Assembly: GCA_021371855.1 (NCBI GenBank)
Contig: JAJFVL010000040.1
Location: 1-64,000, forward strand
DNA: 64,000 nt
Reading direction: 5' to 3'
Source: Bacteroidales bacterium
GTDB lineage: Bacteria; Bacteroidota; Bacteroidia; Bacteroidales; VadinHA17
Below are positions 22,267 through 31,869 of this stretch, piece after piece. The position numbers and the translations under genes were made by a program. The first letter of the stretch is position 1. Each line of letters begins with the position of its first letter. The notes below the pieces were generated by a model that saw only the letters and a list, made by a program, of their open reading frames with translations, did no database searches and was not told where the DNA came from.

Positions 22267-23394
22267 ATGAATTTTTCGCAGATACCCGGTCAAAAAGAGA
22301 TTATCGGAAAGCTGATCCGTTCAGCTCAGGAACAAAGGGTTAGTCATGCTCAACTGTTTGCCGGTCCGGCAGGATGCGGCAGCATGGCTTTGGCCTTAGC
22401 CTATGCAAAGTATATTAGTTGTGAAAACCCTACAGAGCATGATTCATGTGGCATATGTAAATCGTGTGTCAAGTATGAGAAACTGATCCACCCCGATCTT
22501 CATTTTGTCTTTCCTGTTATTAAAGGGAAGAAAGCCACTGATCCGGTAAGTGATAACTATATTGAGGAATGGAGAGAATTTGTAAAAAAGTCACCCTATT
22601 TTACGATTAATGACTGGTTTGATTCAATAGAGGTGGGCAATGCACAGGGAATGATATTTGCTTCGGAAGCATCAGAGATAATAAAAAAGCTTAGCCTTAA
22701 AACTTTTGAATCAGATTATAAAATCATGATCATCTGGCTTCCTGAAAAAATGCATCAGGCAACCTCTAATAAACTCCTTAAAATGATTGAGGAACCGCCT
22801 GAAAAAACTCTGTTTTTACTTGTTTCTGAAGAGCCTGATAAGATTATTCCTACTATACTATCAAGATGCCAGCTGGTAAAAATTCCTTCTTTCGGCAACC
22901 ATGATATTGAAAAATATCTTTTGCAGCGATTTAATATAACAACCGATAAAGCTGCAGATATATCACATGTTTCAAATGGGAACATTATCCGCGCTGTCGA
23001 ATTATGTGAAAATGAAGACTCCTCTCTAGCCAATCTTGAACGTTTTAAGAGTCTTATGCGATTTGCCTGGAAACATGATGTTATTTCAATAATAAGCTGG
23101 TCGGAAGAGATTTCTACAACAGGAAGGGAAGCACAAAAGAACTTCATCTTATTTTCCCTCAGATTATTCCGCGAGAACCTGATGATGTCACTCGATCAGT
23201 TAAAAAACAGGCTGGTGTTTCTGACAGGAGAAGAGGCGAGTTTCTCCGGAAAGTTTCATCCTTTTATCACGCAGAATAATATCTATCCTTTAACGGACGA
23301 ATTTAACCTTGCCTATTCGCATATTGAATCAAACGGCAATGCAAAAATTATCTTCCTTGACCTTGCACTTAAGGTTACAAAGCTAATCCGCTGA
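22267..23394 (+). CDS. holB: DNA polymerase III delta' subunit
   Basis: 375 residues. The AAA+ fold begins with IPGQKEIIGKLIRSAQEQRVSHAQLFAGPAGCGSMALALAYAKYI; the P-loop is degenerate (GPAGCGS, no Lys-Thr), normal for delta', which does not hydrolyse ATP. A zinc module follows (CENPTEHDSCGICKSC). LLKMIEEPPEKTLFLLVSEEPDKIIPTILSRCQ is the conserved SRC motif region. It is part of the clamp loader. It sits just upstream of ricT and gldH, a neighbourhood I recall as common in Bacteroidota. Confidence 0.85.
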   Translation: MNFSQIPGQKEIIGKLIRSAQEQRVSHAQLFAGPAGCGSMALALAYAKYISCENPTEHDSCGICKSCVKYEKLIHPDLHFVFPVIKGKKATDPVSDNYIEEWREFVKKSPYFTINDWFDSIEVGNAQGMIFASEASEIIKKLSLKTFESDYKIMIIWLPEKMHQATSNKLLKMIEEPPEKTLFLLVSEEPDKIIPTILSRCQLVKIPSFGNHDIEKYLLQRFNITTDKAADISHVSNGNIIRAVELCENEDSSLANLERFKSLMRFAWKHDVISIISWSEEISTTGREAQKNFILFSLRLFRENLMMSLDQLKNRLVFLTGEEASFSGKFHPFITQNNIYPLTDEFNLAYSHIESNGNAKIIFLDLALKVTKLIR

Positions 23395-23408
23395 TCATTA
23401 AACTGAAT

Positions 23409-23440
23409 GTTGAAATTGATGCAATTTTTCACTACTTTTG
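23409..23440 (+). promoter_or_regulatory. Promoter upstream of ricT
   Basis: -7 box TACTTTTG at 23433-23440, exact to TAnnTTTG, with GTTG at 23409-23412 as a -33 match, spacing 20. The ricT ATG is at 23470. Confidence 0.5.
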
Positions 23441-23469
23441 CGGGGTAATTTAGGAGTTATTGAAATCAT

Positions 23470-24621
23470 ATGACAGATAATGATGATATTCAAGGGCAGA
23501 TTGGCGAAGATATCCAAATGCCCGATATAACATATAAACCAGGATGTAATAAACTTGATTCTTTCAACTGGCTGAAAGATTTGCCGGAGAATCCAAATGA
23601 AAATGAAGTTGTAGAAATACGGTTCAAAAATACCCGTAAAGGATTTTTCAGGAATATTAACAGCCTCAGGCTTGAGATTGGCGATGTCGTTGCAGTAGAA
23701 GCCTCCCCCGGACACGATATTGGCAGAGTTTCGATGGTTGGACCTTTGATACATGAACAAATGAGAGAACTTAAAACACTCCCATCACTGGATGACCTTA
23801 AAAAAGTGTACCGTAAAGCAAAAGCCGCCGATATTCAGAAATGGGAAGAAGCAAAGAAGCTTGAGATCCCAACCATGCTTCGCTCAAGAAAAATAACCGA
23901 AGAGCTTAATCTTAATATGAAAATAGGGGATGTTGAGTATCAGGGAGATAAAACAAAAGCTATTTTTTATTATATTGCAGATGAGAGAGTCGATTTTCGC
24001 CAGTTAATTAAAGTCCTTGCCGATGAATTCAAGGTAAGGATAGAGATGCGTCAGATAGGCGCCCGCCAGGAAGCAGGCAGAATCGGAGGTATTGGCTCGT
24101 GCGGAAGAGAATTGTGCTGCGCTACTTATATTACTAATTTTGTGTCTGTTACAACAACATATGCAAAATACCAGGAGTTGTCGCTGAACCCCCAGAAACT
24201 TGCCGGACAGTGCGGAAAACTGAAATGTTGTCTCAATTTTGAACTCGATTGTTACGTTGATGCGCAAAAATCATTCCCTCCCAAAGATATTCCCCTTGAA
24301 GCACTTGATTGCACAGGTTATTTTCAGAAAGTGGAAATCCATAAAGGAATTTACTGGTATTCGACTGATCCTCATTCTTCTACGAACCTTATCGCACTTC
24401 CGGTTCAACGGGTTCGTGAAATACAGGCCATGAACAGGAAAGGGAAAAAGGTCGACCGGCTCCAGGTTATTGATGAAACATGGAATCCAGCCCCAGTCTC
24501 CCAGGATCTTCTGAAGAATAACAGTCTTACCCGGTTCGATCCGCCTGAAAATAAAAATCCCCAAAACAAAAAACATTACAAGAGAAAAAACAGAAGATTT
24601 AATGATAAAAAGAAGAAATAA
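23470..24621 (+). CDS. ricT: PSP1-domain protein (RicT/YaaT family)
   Basis: 383 residues. The PSP1 domain spans about 45-270: VEIRFKNTRKGFFRN, EASPGHDIGRV, FYYIADERVDFRQLIKVLADEFKVRIEMRQIGARQEA, GGIGSCGRELCCATYI and LAGQCGKLKCCLNFELDCY. The Cys pairs correspond to those coordinating iron-sulfur clusters in the Bacillus RicT complex. The C-terminus is basic and low complexity (NKKHYKRKNRRFNDKKKK). Family members in Firmicutes affect RNA processing; the role in Bacteroidota is not established. Overlaps gldH by 20 bases, so the two are coupled. Confidence 0.8.
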   Translation: MTDNDDIQGQIGEDIQMPDITYKPGCNKLDSFNWLKDLPENPNENEVVEIRFKNTRKGFFRNINSLRLEIGDVVAVEASPGHDIGRVSMVGPLIHEQMRELKTLPSLDDLKKVYRKAKAADIQKWEEAKKLEIPTMLRSRKITEELNLNMKIGDVEYQGDKTKAIFYYIADERVDFRQLIKVLADEFKVRIEMRQIGARQEAGRIGGIGSCGRELCCATYITNFVSVTTTYAKYQELSLNPQKLAGQCGKLKCCLNFELDCYVDAQKSFPPKDIPLEALDCTGYFQKVEIHKGIYWYSTDPHSSTNLIALPVQRVREIQAMNRKGKKVDRLQVIDETWNPAPVSQDLLKNNSLTRFDPPENKNPQNKKHYKRKNRRFNDKKKK

Positions 24622-25084
24622 ATATTTACCCATTTTGATATTCTCATGCTTATTACTTCTTTATTCATGCAACAGTGATGTTGTATATACCAATTCTGTT
24701 GTAATACCGGGAAATAAATGGGAACTGATGAATGTTCCTGTTTTTGAAGTTCCGGTAACTGATACCATCTGTAGCAATAATATCATCTTTACAATAAGAA
24801 CAGGCTCATCTTATCCCTACCGTAATATTTATCTTTTCGTAACTACCTCCTCTCCCGACGGAAAAAACATTACTGATACACTGCAGTATAATCTTGCCGA
24901 CGAAAAGGGGGAATGGTACGGAAAAGGATTCGGGGATATCCACGAACTTAATCTCCCATATAAGTCAAACGTCTATTTCCCTTTAAAAGGTACATATCAA
25001 TTTAAAATTCAGCATGGTATGCGCATTGAAGATCTTAATGGCGTTTATGATTTCGGATTAAGAGTGGCAAAGATCAGCAAATAA
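24602..25084 (+). CDS. gldH: Gliding motility lipoprotein GldH
   Basis: 160 residues with lipoprotein signal ILIFSCLLLLYSC (Cys23). After it: NSVVIPGNKWELMNVPVFEVPVTDTICSNNIIFTIRTGSSYPYRNIYLFVTTSSPDGK, the GldH pattern, with LPYKSNVYFPLKGTYQFKIQHGMR near the end. GldH is an outer-membrane lipoprotein needed for gliding in Flavobacterium johnsoniae; in non-gliding Bacteroidales it is kept beside ricT. It starts inside the last codons of ricT and ends 10 bases before trmB. Confidence 0.85.
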   Translation: MIKRRNKYLPILIFSCLLLLYSCNSDVVYTNSVVIPGNKWELMNVPVFEVPVTDTICSNNIIFTIRTGSSYPYRNIYLFVTTSSPDGKNITDTLQYNLADEKGEWYGKGFGDIHELNLPYKSNVYFPLKGTYQFKIQHGMRIEDLNGVYDFGLRVAKISK

Positions 25085-25094
25085 ATTTTCTGAA

Positions 25095-25808
25095 GTGGGA
25101 AAGAATAAACTTGCCAGATGGACAGAGTTGGGATCGTTCGATAATGTTATCCAGCCTCTTATCGGAGATGTTGTCAGTAATGATCATCCGATAAAAGGCA
25201 GATGGAACAGAGAGATCTTTAAAAATGAAAATCCTGTTGTTCTTGAGCTGGGATGCGGAAAAGGAGAATATACAGTCGGGCTGGCAACCAGGTTCCCTGG
25301 TAAGAATTATATCGGTATCGATATAAAAGGAGCCCGTATGTGGCGCGGAGCCAAAACATCAAATGAGTACAAGCTATCCAATGTCGCATTTCTCCGTACA
25401 AGAATTGAATTTATTAACAGGTTCTTTTCATCCGATGAGGTAGATGAGATCTGGGTAACCTTCCCTGACCCCCACCCCGGAGGCAGAAACGCGAATAAAA
25501 GACTTACATCCCCCCGGTTTTTAAACAGTTACCGTTTGTTTCTGAAAGACAAGGGATTAGTCCATCTCAAAACAGACAACAGCGAACTCTTTAAATATAC
25601 CCAAAAGGTTGTAAACAATAATCAACTTGAAACTGTAATTGCCACAAGCGACCTCTATTCAGAAGATCTTTCGGATGACATTCTTTCAATAAGAACCCAT
25701 TATGAAAATATCTTTCTGGATGAAGGACTGAAAATTAACTACATCTCTTTCAGACTGGAAAAAGAAAAAATTATTGAAGATGCCTTCCTTAAAGCAAAAA
25801 GAGAATAA
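25095..25808 (+). CDS. trmB: tRNA (guanine-N7-)-methyltransferase
   Basis: 237 residues from a GTG (25095), giving the family start (V/M)GKNKLARWTEL. SAM-binding motif VVLELGCGKGEYTVGLA, then NYIGIDIKGARMWRGAK, and the tRNA-specific segment IWVTFPDPHPGGRNANKRLTSPRFLNSYR. It methylates G46 of tRNAs. The start is ten bases after gldH, and the end overlaps the next gene by 35 bases. Confidence 0.9.
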   Translation: MGKNKLARWTELGSFDNVIQPLIGDVVSNDHPIKGRWNREIFKNENPVVLELGCGKGEYTVGLATRFPGKNYIGIDIKGARMWRGAKTSNEYKLSNVAFLRTRIEFINRFFSSDEVDEIWVTFPDPHPGGRNANKRLTSPRFLNSYRLFLKDKGLVHLKTDNSELFKYTQKVVNNNQLETVIATSDLYSEDLSDDILSIRTHYENIFLDEGLKINYISFRLEKEKIIEDAFLKAKRE

Positions 25809-26130
25809 TGATTTTTTCGAAAGGGTTTATGAAGTTACGAAACTCATTCCTTACGGAAGGATAACCTCATACGGTGCTATTGCCCGTTTTCTTGGGTCAG
25901 GCAGATCAGCCCGAATGGTAGGATGGGCTCTGAATGTGTGCCACAACAATCCCGGTTTTATTCCTGCCCACAGAGTTGTTAACCGGAAAGGGTTACTTAC
26001 CGGAAAGCATCATTTCGGAAATTCGACCACCATGGAACAGCTTCTCGGAAATGAAGGTCTTGTCATTGAGGATGATAAGATATTGAACTTCAATGAAAAA
26101 TTCTGGGACCCTCTGACAGAATTGAAGTAA
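25774..26130 (+). CDS. Alkyltransferase-like (ATL) protein, MGMT family without catalytic Cys
   Basis: 118 residues. The DNA-binding domain of O6-alkylguanine transferases is present: VYEVTKLIPYGRITSYGAIARFLGSGRSARMVGWALNVCH, then PGFIPAHRVVNRKGLLTGK. The active-site PCHRV is PAHRV (Ala65), so it cannot accept an alkyl group; this defines ATL proteins, known to flag O6-alkylguanine for nucleotide excision repair. The start may be the ATG at 25774 or 25780, both inside trmB. Confidence 0.85.
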   Translation: MKMPSLKQKENNDFFERVYEVTKLIPYGRITSYGAIARFLGSGRSARMVGWALNVCHNNPGFIPAHRVVNRKGLLTGKHHFGNSTTMEQLLGNEGLVIEDDKILNFNEKFWDPLTELK

Positions 26131-26210
26131 ATATTTTGTAGTCTGCTAAAAAATCGGTAAAATTGCACCTTGTTTATATTTAAATTAAATAAAAATAATA
26201 TATTATTGTA

Positions 26211-27314
26211 ATGTCTTCAAAAGAACAGATATTAAAAGCTCTTTCAAAAATCATCCATCCCGAAAAGGGGAAAGATATAGTTTCGCTGGGGATGGTATCC
26301 GAAATTGAATCAGGCGAAAAAGGGATCTCACTTACCATAATACCGGAGAGATCAAATGATCCGTTTATTTCATCAATCAGGAGTACAATTGTAAAATCGA
26401 TCAAAGAAACTCTCGGTCCCGATACTGTTATCAATGAAATAAAGGTCCAGCCAAAGGTAATTGTTGGTAAACAAAAAGAAGAACAACGGGAAATTTTGCC
26501 CGAAGTTACAAACATTATTGCCATCTCTTCGGGAAAAGGAGGTGTGGGAAAGTCAACTATTGCAGTAAATCTGGCCATAGCACTTGCCCGGTTGGGAAAT
26601 AAAGTCGGGCTTCTTGATGCCGATGTATTCGGACCTTCTGTTCCAAAAATGTTTGATGCAGAAAAATTCAGACCTGAAGTAATAAGAGAAAATAACAAGG
26701 ACCAAATTGTCCCATTGATAAAGTATGGAGTTAAAATTCTCTCAACCGGATTTTTTGTCGATCCCTCAGACGCAGTTATCTGGAGAGGCCCGATGGCTTC
26801 AAGTTTTCTTAAACAACTTATAGTACAGGGCGGCTGGGGAGCTCTTGATTACCTCCTGGTTGACCTTCCCCCCGGGACCAGTGATATCCATCTTACACTT
26901 GTTCAGGAAGTTCCTGTTACGGGCGCAGTTGTCGTAACCACACCCCAATCTGTGGCTCTTGCTGATGCAATTAAAGGAATTGCCATGTTCAGGAGCGATA
27001 AAATTAATGTCCCGGTGCTTGGTCTTGTAGAAAATATGTCATGGTTTACTCCTGCTGAGCTTCCTGCCAATAAATACTATATTTTCGGCAGAGATGGAGG
27101 GAAAAATCTTGCCGAAAAAATGGGAGTTCCATTGCTTGGTCAGATTCCTCTCGTTCAGAGTATCTGTGAAGGGAGTGACAACGGTCAGCCTGTAGCCCTG
27201 AACGATTCAGTTACCGGAAACGCATTCATGGAGCTGGCCGGGAACCTTATTGAAAGTGTAAACAAAAGAAACAAAGAACATATTCCAACTGTTAAACTAC
27301 AGATAAATAAATAA
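26211..27314 (+). CDS. mrp: Mrp/ApbC-type P-loop ATPase, iron-sulfur carrier
   Basis: 367 residues. An N-terminal MIP18-like domain (1-90: ILKALSKIIHPEKGKDIVSLGMVSEIE) is followed by the deviant Walker A IAISSGKGGVGKSTIAVNLA and LLDADVFGPSVPKMF, DYLLVDLPPGTSD and VVVTTPQSVAL. The usual CPxC pair of Mrp/Nbp35 is missing: the segment reads ENMSWFTPAELPANKYYIFG. Mrp proteins carry clusters to target enzymes; an adjacent Nfu scaffold fits this. A weak promoter (TTTTG ... TAAAATTG) lies in the 80-base gap. Confidence 0.85.
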   Translation: MSSKEQILKALSKIIHPEKGKDIVSLGMVSEIESGEKGISLTIIPERSNDPFISSIRSTIVKSIKETLGPDTVINEIKVQPKVIVGKQKEEQREILPEVTNIIAISSGKGGVGKSTIAVNLAIALARLGNKVGLLDADVFGPSVPKMFDAEKFRPEVIRENNKDQIVPLIKYGVKILSTGFFVDPSDAVIWRGPMASSFLKQLIVQGGWGALDYLLVDLPPGTSDIHLTLVQEVPVTGAVVVTTPQSVALADAIKGIAMFRSDKINVPVLGLVENMSWFTPAELPANKYYIFGRDGGKNLAEKMGVPLLGQIPLVQSICEGSDNGQPVALNDSVTGNAFMELAGNLIESVNKRNKEHIPTVKLQINK

Positions 27315-27326
27315 ATCATTATTAAT

Positions 27327-27566
27327 ATGACAGAAGTAAAAAGTGTTAAAGACCGCGTTATAAAAGCTCTTGAGAGAGTAAGACCTTATCTTCAGTCTGA
27401 TGGAGGAGATATAGATCTTATAGAAGTAACTGATGATATGACAGTAAAGGTAAAACTCACAGGGGCATGCCATGGCTGCCCATACAGTTTGCAGACTTTA
27501 AAAGCCGGAGTTGAACAGGCAATAATTAATGAAGTTCCGGAAATAAAGAGAGTTATTTCTGCCTGA
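27327..27566 (+). CDS. NifU-like C-terminal domain protein (Nfu)
   Basis: 79 residues, just the Nfu domain: VKDRVIKALERVRPYLQSDGGDIDLIEVTDDMTVKVKLTGACHGCPYSLQTLKAGVEQAI. The CxxC (GACHGCP) binds an iron-sulfur cluster between two subunits. It lies 12 bases after mrp and is probably cotranscribed; the two would form a scaffold and carrier pair for iron-sulfur cluster delivery. Confidence 0.9.
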   Translation: MTEVKSVKDRVIKALERVRPYLQSDGGDIDLIEVTDDMTVKVKLTGACHGCPYSLQTLKAGVEQAIINEVPEIKRVISA

Positions 27567-27591
27567 AAAGATTCTCGGCCTCAAATTAAAT

Positions 27592-27599
27592 TAACTTTG
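27592..27599 (+). promoter_or_regulatory. -7 box TAACTTTG upstream of sprE
   Basis: An exact TAnnTTTG match 48 bases before the TTG start of sprE, in an 80-base gap after the nfu stop. -33 not clear. Confidence 0.5.
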
Positions 27600-27646
27600 A
27601 AATACTATACATTAGTTTAATCTGTTATAGTATTAAAAGTCATTTT

Positions 27647-30301
27647 TTGGCTCCAAAAAAAACATCATATAAATATCTGGTGCTACTGGGGTTTTCACTG
27701 ATCCTGGTAACCTGTTCGGTTGAAAAAAACACGGACTCAACAAGGTTTTATCATAACATGACTGCCAGATATAATATCTATTTTAATGGTTATGAGAGCT
27801 TTAAAGCAGGGCTTGCCAAGATAAACAGGAATTACGAGGATGACTATGCTGAAATGCTGAAGGTTTTTGAATTCAGCGATCCTTCTACTGCATCTGTCTG
27901 CGCCTCCGATATGGAAAGGGCAATGCAGAAGGCTTCAAAATTAATTTCTCTCAAATCGATTACAGCTAAACCTGAAATTAAAGATAAACGGCTTCCTACT
28001 GAAAAAGACAAAGCCCTGCTTGATAGAAAAGAGTATAACAATTGGGTTGACGATAGTTATTTACTTATAGCAAAGGCCCGTTTCTATAAGCATGAGTTCA
28101 ATGAGGCAACCTCTGTGTTCAATTATTGTATTGCAGAAGCAAATGATCCGGAAATAAAGAAGGAAGCCGCTATCTGGCTGGCAAGAATTAATAATGAGAA
28201 AGGCAACTATGGCGAATCATTAAGGTTAATCAATGAGATTGACATTACAACAGATTTTACGAAGTCACTGCAATCAATGTATTATTCGACACTTGCAGAT
28301 CTGTTTATCAAACAAAAAAAATATTCTGAAGCGATAGAACCACTCGGGAAATCAATTGGTCTGGTTTCCGGTAAAAGATCCAGATACAGGCTTACCTACC
28401 TGCTGGCTCAGTTATATGAACAGACTGGAAATGGTGCCAGGGCAACATCTCTTTTTCAGGAAGTTATTAAAATGAACCCGCCTTACGATGTTGAATTTAA
28501 TGCAAGGATAAACGTCGCCGGCGTTTTTGATGTAAATTCCGGAAATCCCGGAGAAATAAGAAGAGAACTTGAAAAAATGCTGAGAGACACAAAGAATAAG
28601 GACTATCAGGACCAGATTTATTTTGCCCTGGGGAACCTGTCGATGAAAGAGGGAAATGAAACTGATGCAGTGGATTTTTTCAGAAAATCAGCAAACGCCA
28701 CATCGGGGAATCAGAATCAGAAAGGGAAATCATATCTTGCTCTTGCCACACATTATTATGATAAACCCGATTATATGAAGGCTGGCAGATACTACGACAG
28801 CGCTGTCTATTTCATTGATGAGAATTATCCCGATTATAATACTTTAAAATCCAAATCACAAAACCTTAATACTCTTGTCTCGCAATTGACAATTATCCAG
28901 ACTGAAGACAGTCTGCAGAAAGTAGCATCGATGACTGAACCGGAGAGGAATGCGCTGATTTCTTCAATAATTGCAAAAATAGTCAAAGACGAAAGTGAAG
29001 GGAAAGTTTCGGAATATGCTGACAGATATAATATTGGACAATTTTACGAGAATGAGAGACGTTCTCAGAACACCATTCAGCAGGAGGGTAAATGGTATTT
29101 CTATAACCAGTCAGCTCTCACTTTTGGCCGGACAGAATTCCGCAGACGCTGGGGAGACAGGAAACTTGAAGACAACTGGAGAAGATCAAACAAAACAAGA
29201 GTAAATCCATCACAGCTTACGGCCAATTCTGAAGAAACTGCCCAGACTGATAAAGACACCTCTGCAGCATTACGCGATTATAAAAAACCGGAATTTTATC
29301 TGAAGAACCTTCCTTTAACAGATTCCCTGATCAATATTTCGAACGAAAAAATAGCCAACGCCCTTCTGAATGCAGGTAAAGCATACGATGAAAGCATATC
29401 TGATCCGGTAAAAGCGACCGAAACATTTGAATCTCTTATCAATCGTTTCCCTTCCAACGAACTTGTTTCGGAAGCATTATATAATCTTTATAAAGTCAAT
29501 AAAGAAGTGAATGGCCCTAAAGCTGAGGCTTACAGGCAACGGCTGCTGCAGAAATACCCCGACAGCGAATTTTCAAAGATACTGTCCGACCCCGCTTATT
29601 ACGAAAAAAAGATAGCCGATCAGAAATTAACTGAAACGATGTACGAAGAAGCATACAATACATACAACAGCGAAAAATTCAATGATGCAATCTCGATATG
29701 CGATGATGCTCTGAAAAAATATCCGCAGAATCTCCTGGCTCCAAAATTCCAGCTTCTCCGTGCCTATTCAGTTGCCAGAATAAGTGATGAAAGAAAACTC
29801 AAGGAAGAGTTGACCATGCTGATTAAAACATGGCCCGGAACACCTGAGAGCAGAAAGGCAGAAGAGATAATTGCTTTCCTCAATCAGAAGATCCCTGAAC
29901 TTAAAGTTGAAGAAGATAAAGTTATAGCCGCTGAATTATTCGTCGCAGATAAAACCGTTAATCATGTTTTTGCATTGATCATTGCCGATCCTTCATTCAA
30001 TATCAATCAGGCAACTTTTGATGTCATCAGTTACAATATTGATAATTATACTAATAAAAACCTTAAAACAACAGGGGAACTCGTTGGCAATAAATATATA
30101 ATAATAACAGTCTCTGGCTTTGCCGATTATCAGCAGGCATTTGATTATTTTGATGCTTTTAAAACTGACAGGTCAGTCAGAAATGCTCCGGGTGCAAAAA
30201 TGATGACATTCATCATAAGCAATGATAATCTTAAGACTCTTAATCAGGATAAGAATCCTGAACGTTATCAGATATTCTTTATGGAAAATTATTTAAAATG
30301 A
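27647..30301 (+). CDS. sprE: TPR lipoprotein SprE/PorW of the type IX secretion system
   Basis: 884 residues from a TTG (27647); no ATG exists before the lipobox. The signal YLVLLGFSLILVTC places the lipid Cys at residue 23, then STRFYHNMTARYNIYFNGYESFKAG, the hallmark of SprE/PorW. Residues about 130-400 and 560-760 contain tetratricopeptide repeats. SprE is needed for gliding and secretion in Flavobacterium, and PorW links PorK/N to the translocon in Porphyromonas. The stop overlaps the porX ATG (ATGA), a fixed pair in this phylum. Confidence 0.85.
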   Translation: MAPKKTSYKYLVLLGFSLILVTCSVEKNTDSTRFYHNMTARYNIYFNGYESFKAGLAKINRNYEDDYAEMLKVFEFSDPSTASVCASDMERAMQKASKLISLKSITAKPEIKDKRLPTEKDKALLDRKEYNNWVDDSYLLIAKARFYKHEFNEATSVFNYCIAEANDPEIKKEAAIWLARINNEKGNYGESLRLINEIDITTDFTKSLQSMYYSTLADLFIKQKKYSEAIEPLGKSIGLVSGKRSRYRLTYLLAQLYEQTGNGARATSLFQEVIKMNPPYDVEFNARINVAGVFDVNSGNPGEIRRELEKMLRDTKNKDYQDQIYFALGNLSMKEGNETDAVDFFRKSANATSGNQNQKGKSYLALATHYYDKPDYMKAGRYYDSAVYFIDENYPDYNTLKSKSQNLNTLVSQLTIIQTEDSLQKVASMTEPERNALISSIIAKIVKDESEGKVSEYADRYNIGQFYENERRSQNTIQQEGKWYFYNQSALTFGRTEFRRRWGDRKLEDNWRRSNKTRVNPSQLTANSEETAQTDKDTSAALRDYKKPEFYLKNLPLTDSLINISNEKIANALLNAGKAYDESISDPVKATETFESLINRFPSNELVSEALYNLYKVNKEVNGPKAEAYRQRLLQKYPDSEFSKILSDPAYYEKKIADQKLTETMYEEAYNTYNSEKFNDAISICDDALKKYPQNLLAPKFQLLRAYSVARISDERKLKEELTMLIKTWPGTPESRKAEEIIAFLNQKIPELKVEEDKVIAAELFVADKTVNHVFALIIADPSFNINQATFDVISYNIDNYTNKNLKTTGELVGNKYIIITVSGFADYQQAFDYFDAFKTDRSVRNAPGAKMMTFIISNDNLKTLNQDKNPERYQIFFMENYLK

Positions 30302-31854
30302 GAAGAATAAGAATATTATGGACCGATGATGAAGTTGAAGCGCTCAAGCCTCATATCTTTTTCCTTAAAGAGAAAGGTTATGAGATCGATACCTGCTCAA
30401 ACGGGAACGATACTATTGACCTCGTCAGACAGAACCGGTATGATCTTATTTTTCTTGATGAAAATATGCCTGGATTAAGCGGAATTGAAACACTTAGACA
30501 TATTAAAGAAATAAGCACCGATATCCCGGTTGTGATGATAACCAAAAGTGATGAGGAAGAGATAATGGAGGCTGCCATAGGATCCGAAATTACTGACTAT
30601 CTGATAAAGCCGGTAAAACCAAAGCAGGTACTTCTGGCAATAAAAAAAATACTCGACCAGCGGCGGCTGATAACAGAAAAAACCACAACAGATTACAGAC
30701 AGGAATTCAGCCGGATAAGTAACAGGATATCATCTGCTTCAAACTCTTCTGATTGGATTGATCTTTATAAAAAGATTGCATACTGGGAATCAGAACTGGA
30801 AAAGTCAACTGATCCCGGTATGGCTGAAATTCTTAAAATGCAGGAAAACGAAGCCAACAATTCTTTTTCAAAATTTATGATAACCAATTATCTCGGCTGG
30901 CTCAACCGGAACAACTTGAATAAACCATTGCTCTCTCCTGATCTCTTTTCAAAAAAAATCTTTCCACAGGTTAAAGAAGGCAAATCTTTGTTTTTCATCC
31001 TGATAGATAACATGCGGTACGACCAGTGGAAAACAATTTCAAGTGAGCTTTCAGGACTCTTCAGAGTTATTGAAGAGGATATATATTTCAGTATTTTACC
31101 AACTTCAACACAGTTCAGCCGGAACTCCATCTTTGCAGGATTGATGCCATCGGAGATTAATGAGATTTTTCCCGAGCTCTGGATAAATGATGATGAGGAT
31201 GAGGGGAAAAACAATTTTGAAGAAGAATTATTCGCAAATCAGCTTAGCCGTAAAGGATTGAAATACAAGTGGTCATATAATAAAATATGTACCAGCCAGG
31301 AGGGAAAGAAGGTAAACGACACATTCAGGTCGATGCTTCAAAACGACATTAATATTCTTGTCTATAACTTTGTTGACATGCTTTCACATGCCAGAACAGA
31401 AATAGGAGTCATCCGTGACCTTGCCAACGATGAACGTGCTTACAGAAGCCTGACACGTTCGTGGTTTGTAAATTCCCCATTGTTTGAACTTCTGAAAACA
31501 CTTGCATCATATCCTGTTAAAGTTATATTTAGTACCGATCATGGAACAATAAGGGTCCAGAATCCCGTAAAAATCATAGGTGACAGAAAAACATCTGCCA
31601 ATCTCAGGTACAAAATGGGCAGGAACCTCGATTACGATCCCAAAAAAGTATTTGAGTTAAAATTCCCTGAAAAAGCAATGTTACCCAAAACAAATATCAG
31701 TTCAAGGTATATCTTTGCCCTCAATAAAGATTATTTAGTTTACCAGAATAACTATAACTATTATGCCGGCTATTATAAAGACACTTTTCAGCATGGAGGC
31801 ATTTCAATGCAGGAGATAATGTTACCTGTCGCCTGTCTTGAACCGGTTCAATAA
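30298..31854 (+). CDS. porX: PorX: response regulator with PglZ-type phosphodiesterase domain
   Basis: 518 residues. The receiver domain (1-120) has Asp10-Asp11, the phosphoacceptor Asp54 in FLDENMPG, Thr82 and Lys103. A helical linker follows, then an alkaline-phosphatase-superfamily PglZ domain: SLFFILIDNMRYDQWK (Asp236), PTSTQFSRNSIF (Thr270 region), FVDMLSHARTE and FSTDHGTIRVQNP as metal ligands. PorX with PorY controls type IX secretion genes in Porphyromonas; its PglZ domain cleaves cyclic oligonucleotides in vitro. Coupled to sprE by a 4-base overlap. Confidence 0.9.
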   Translation: MRRIRILWTDDEVEALKPHIFFLKEKGYEIDTCSNGNDTIDLVRQNRYDLIFLDENMPGLSGIETLRHIKEISTDIPVVMITKSDEEEIMEAAIGSEITDYLIKPVKPKQVLLAIKKILDQRRLITEKTTTDYRQEFSRISNRISSASNSSDWIDLYKKIAYWESELEKSTDPGMAEILKMQENEANNSFSKFMITNYLGWLNRNNLNKPLLSPDLFSKKIFPQVKEGKSLFFILIDNMRYDQWKTISSELSGLFRVIEEDIYFSILPTSTQFSRNSIFAGLMPSEINEIFPELWINDDEDEGKNNFEEELFANQLSRKGLKYKWSYNKICTSQEGKKVNDTFRSMLQNDINILVYNFVDMLSHARTEIGVIRDLANDERAYRSLTRSWFVNSPLFELLKTLASYPVKVIFSTDHGTIRVQNPVKIIGDRKTSANLRYKMGRNLDYDPKKVFELKFPEKAMLPKTNISSRYIFALNKDYLVYQNNYNYYAGYYKDTFQHGGISMQEIMLPVACLEPVQ

Positions 31855-31869
31855 ATAGCTTCGTCTTCA

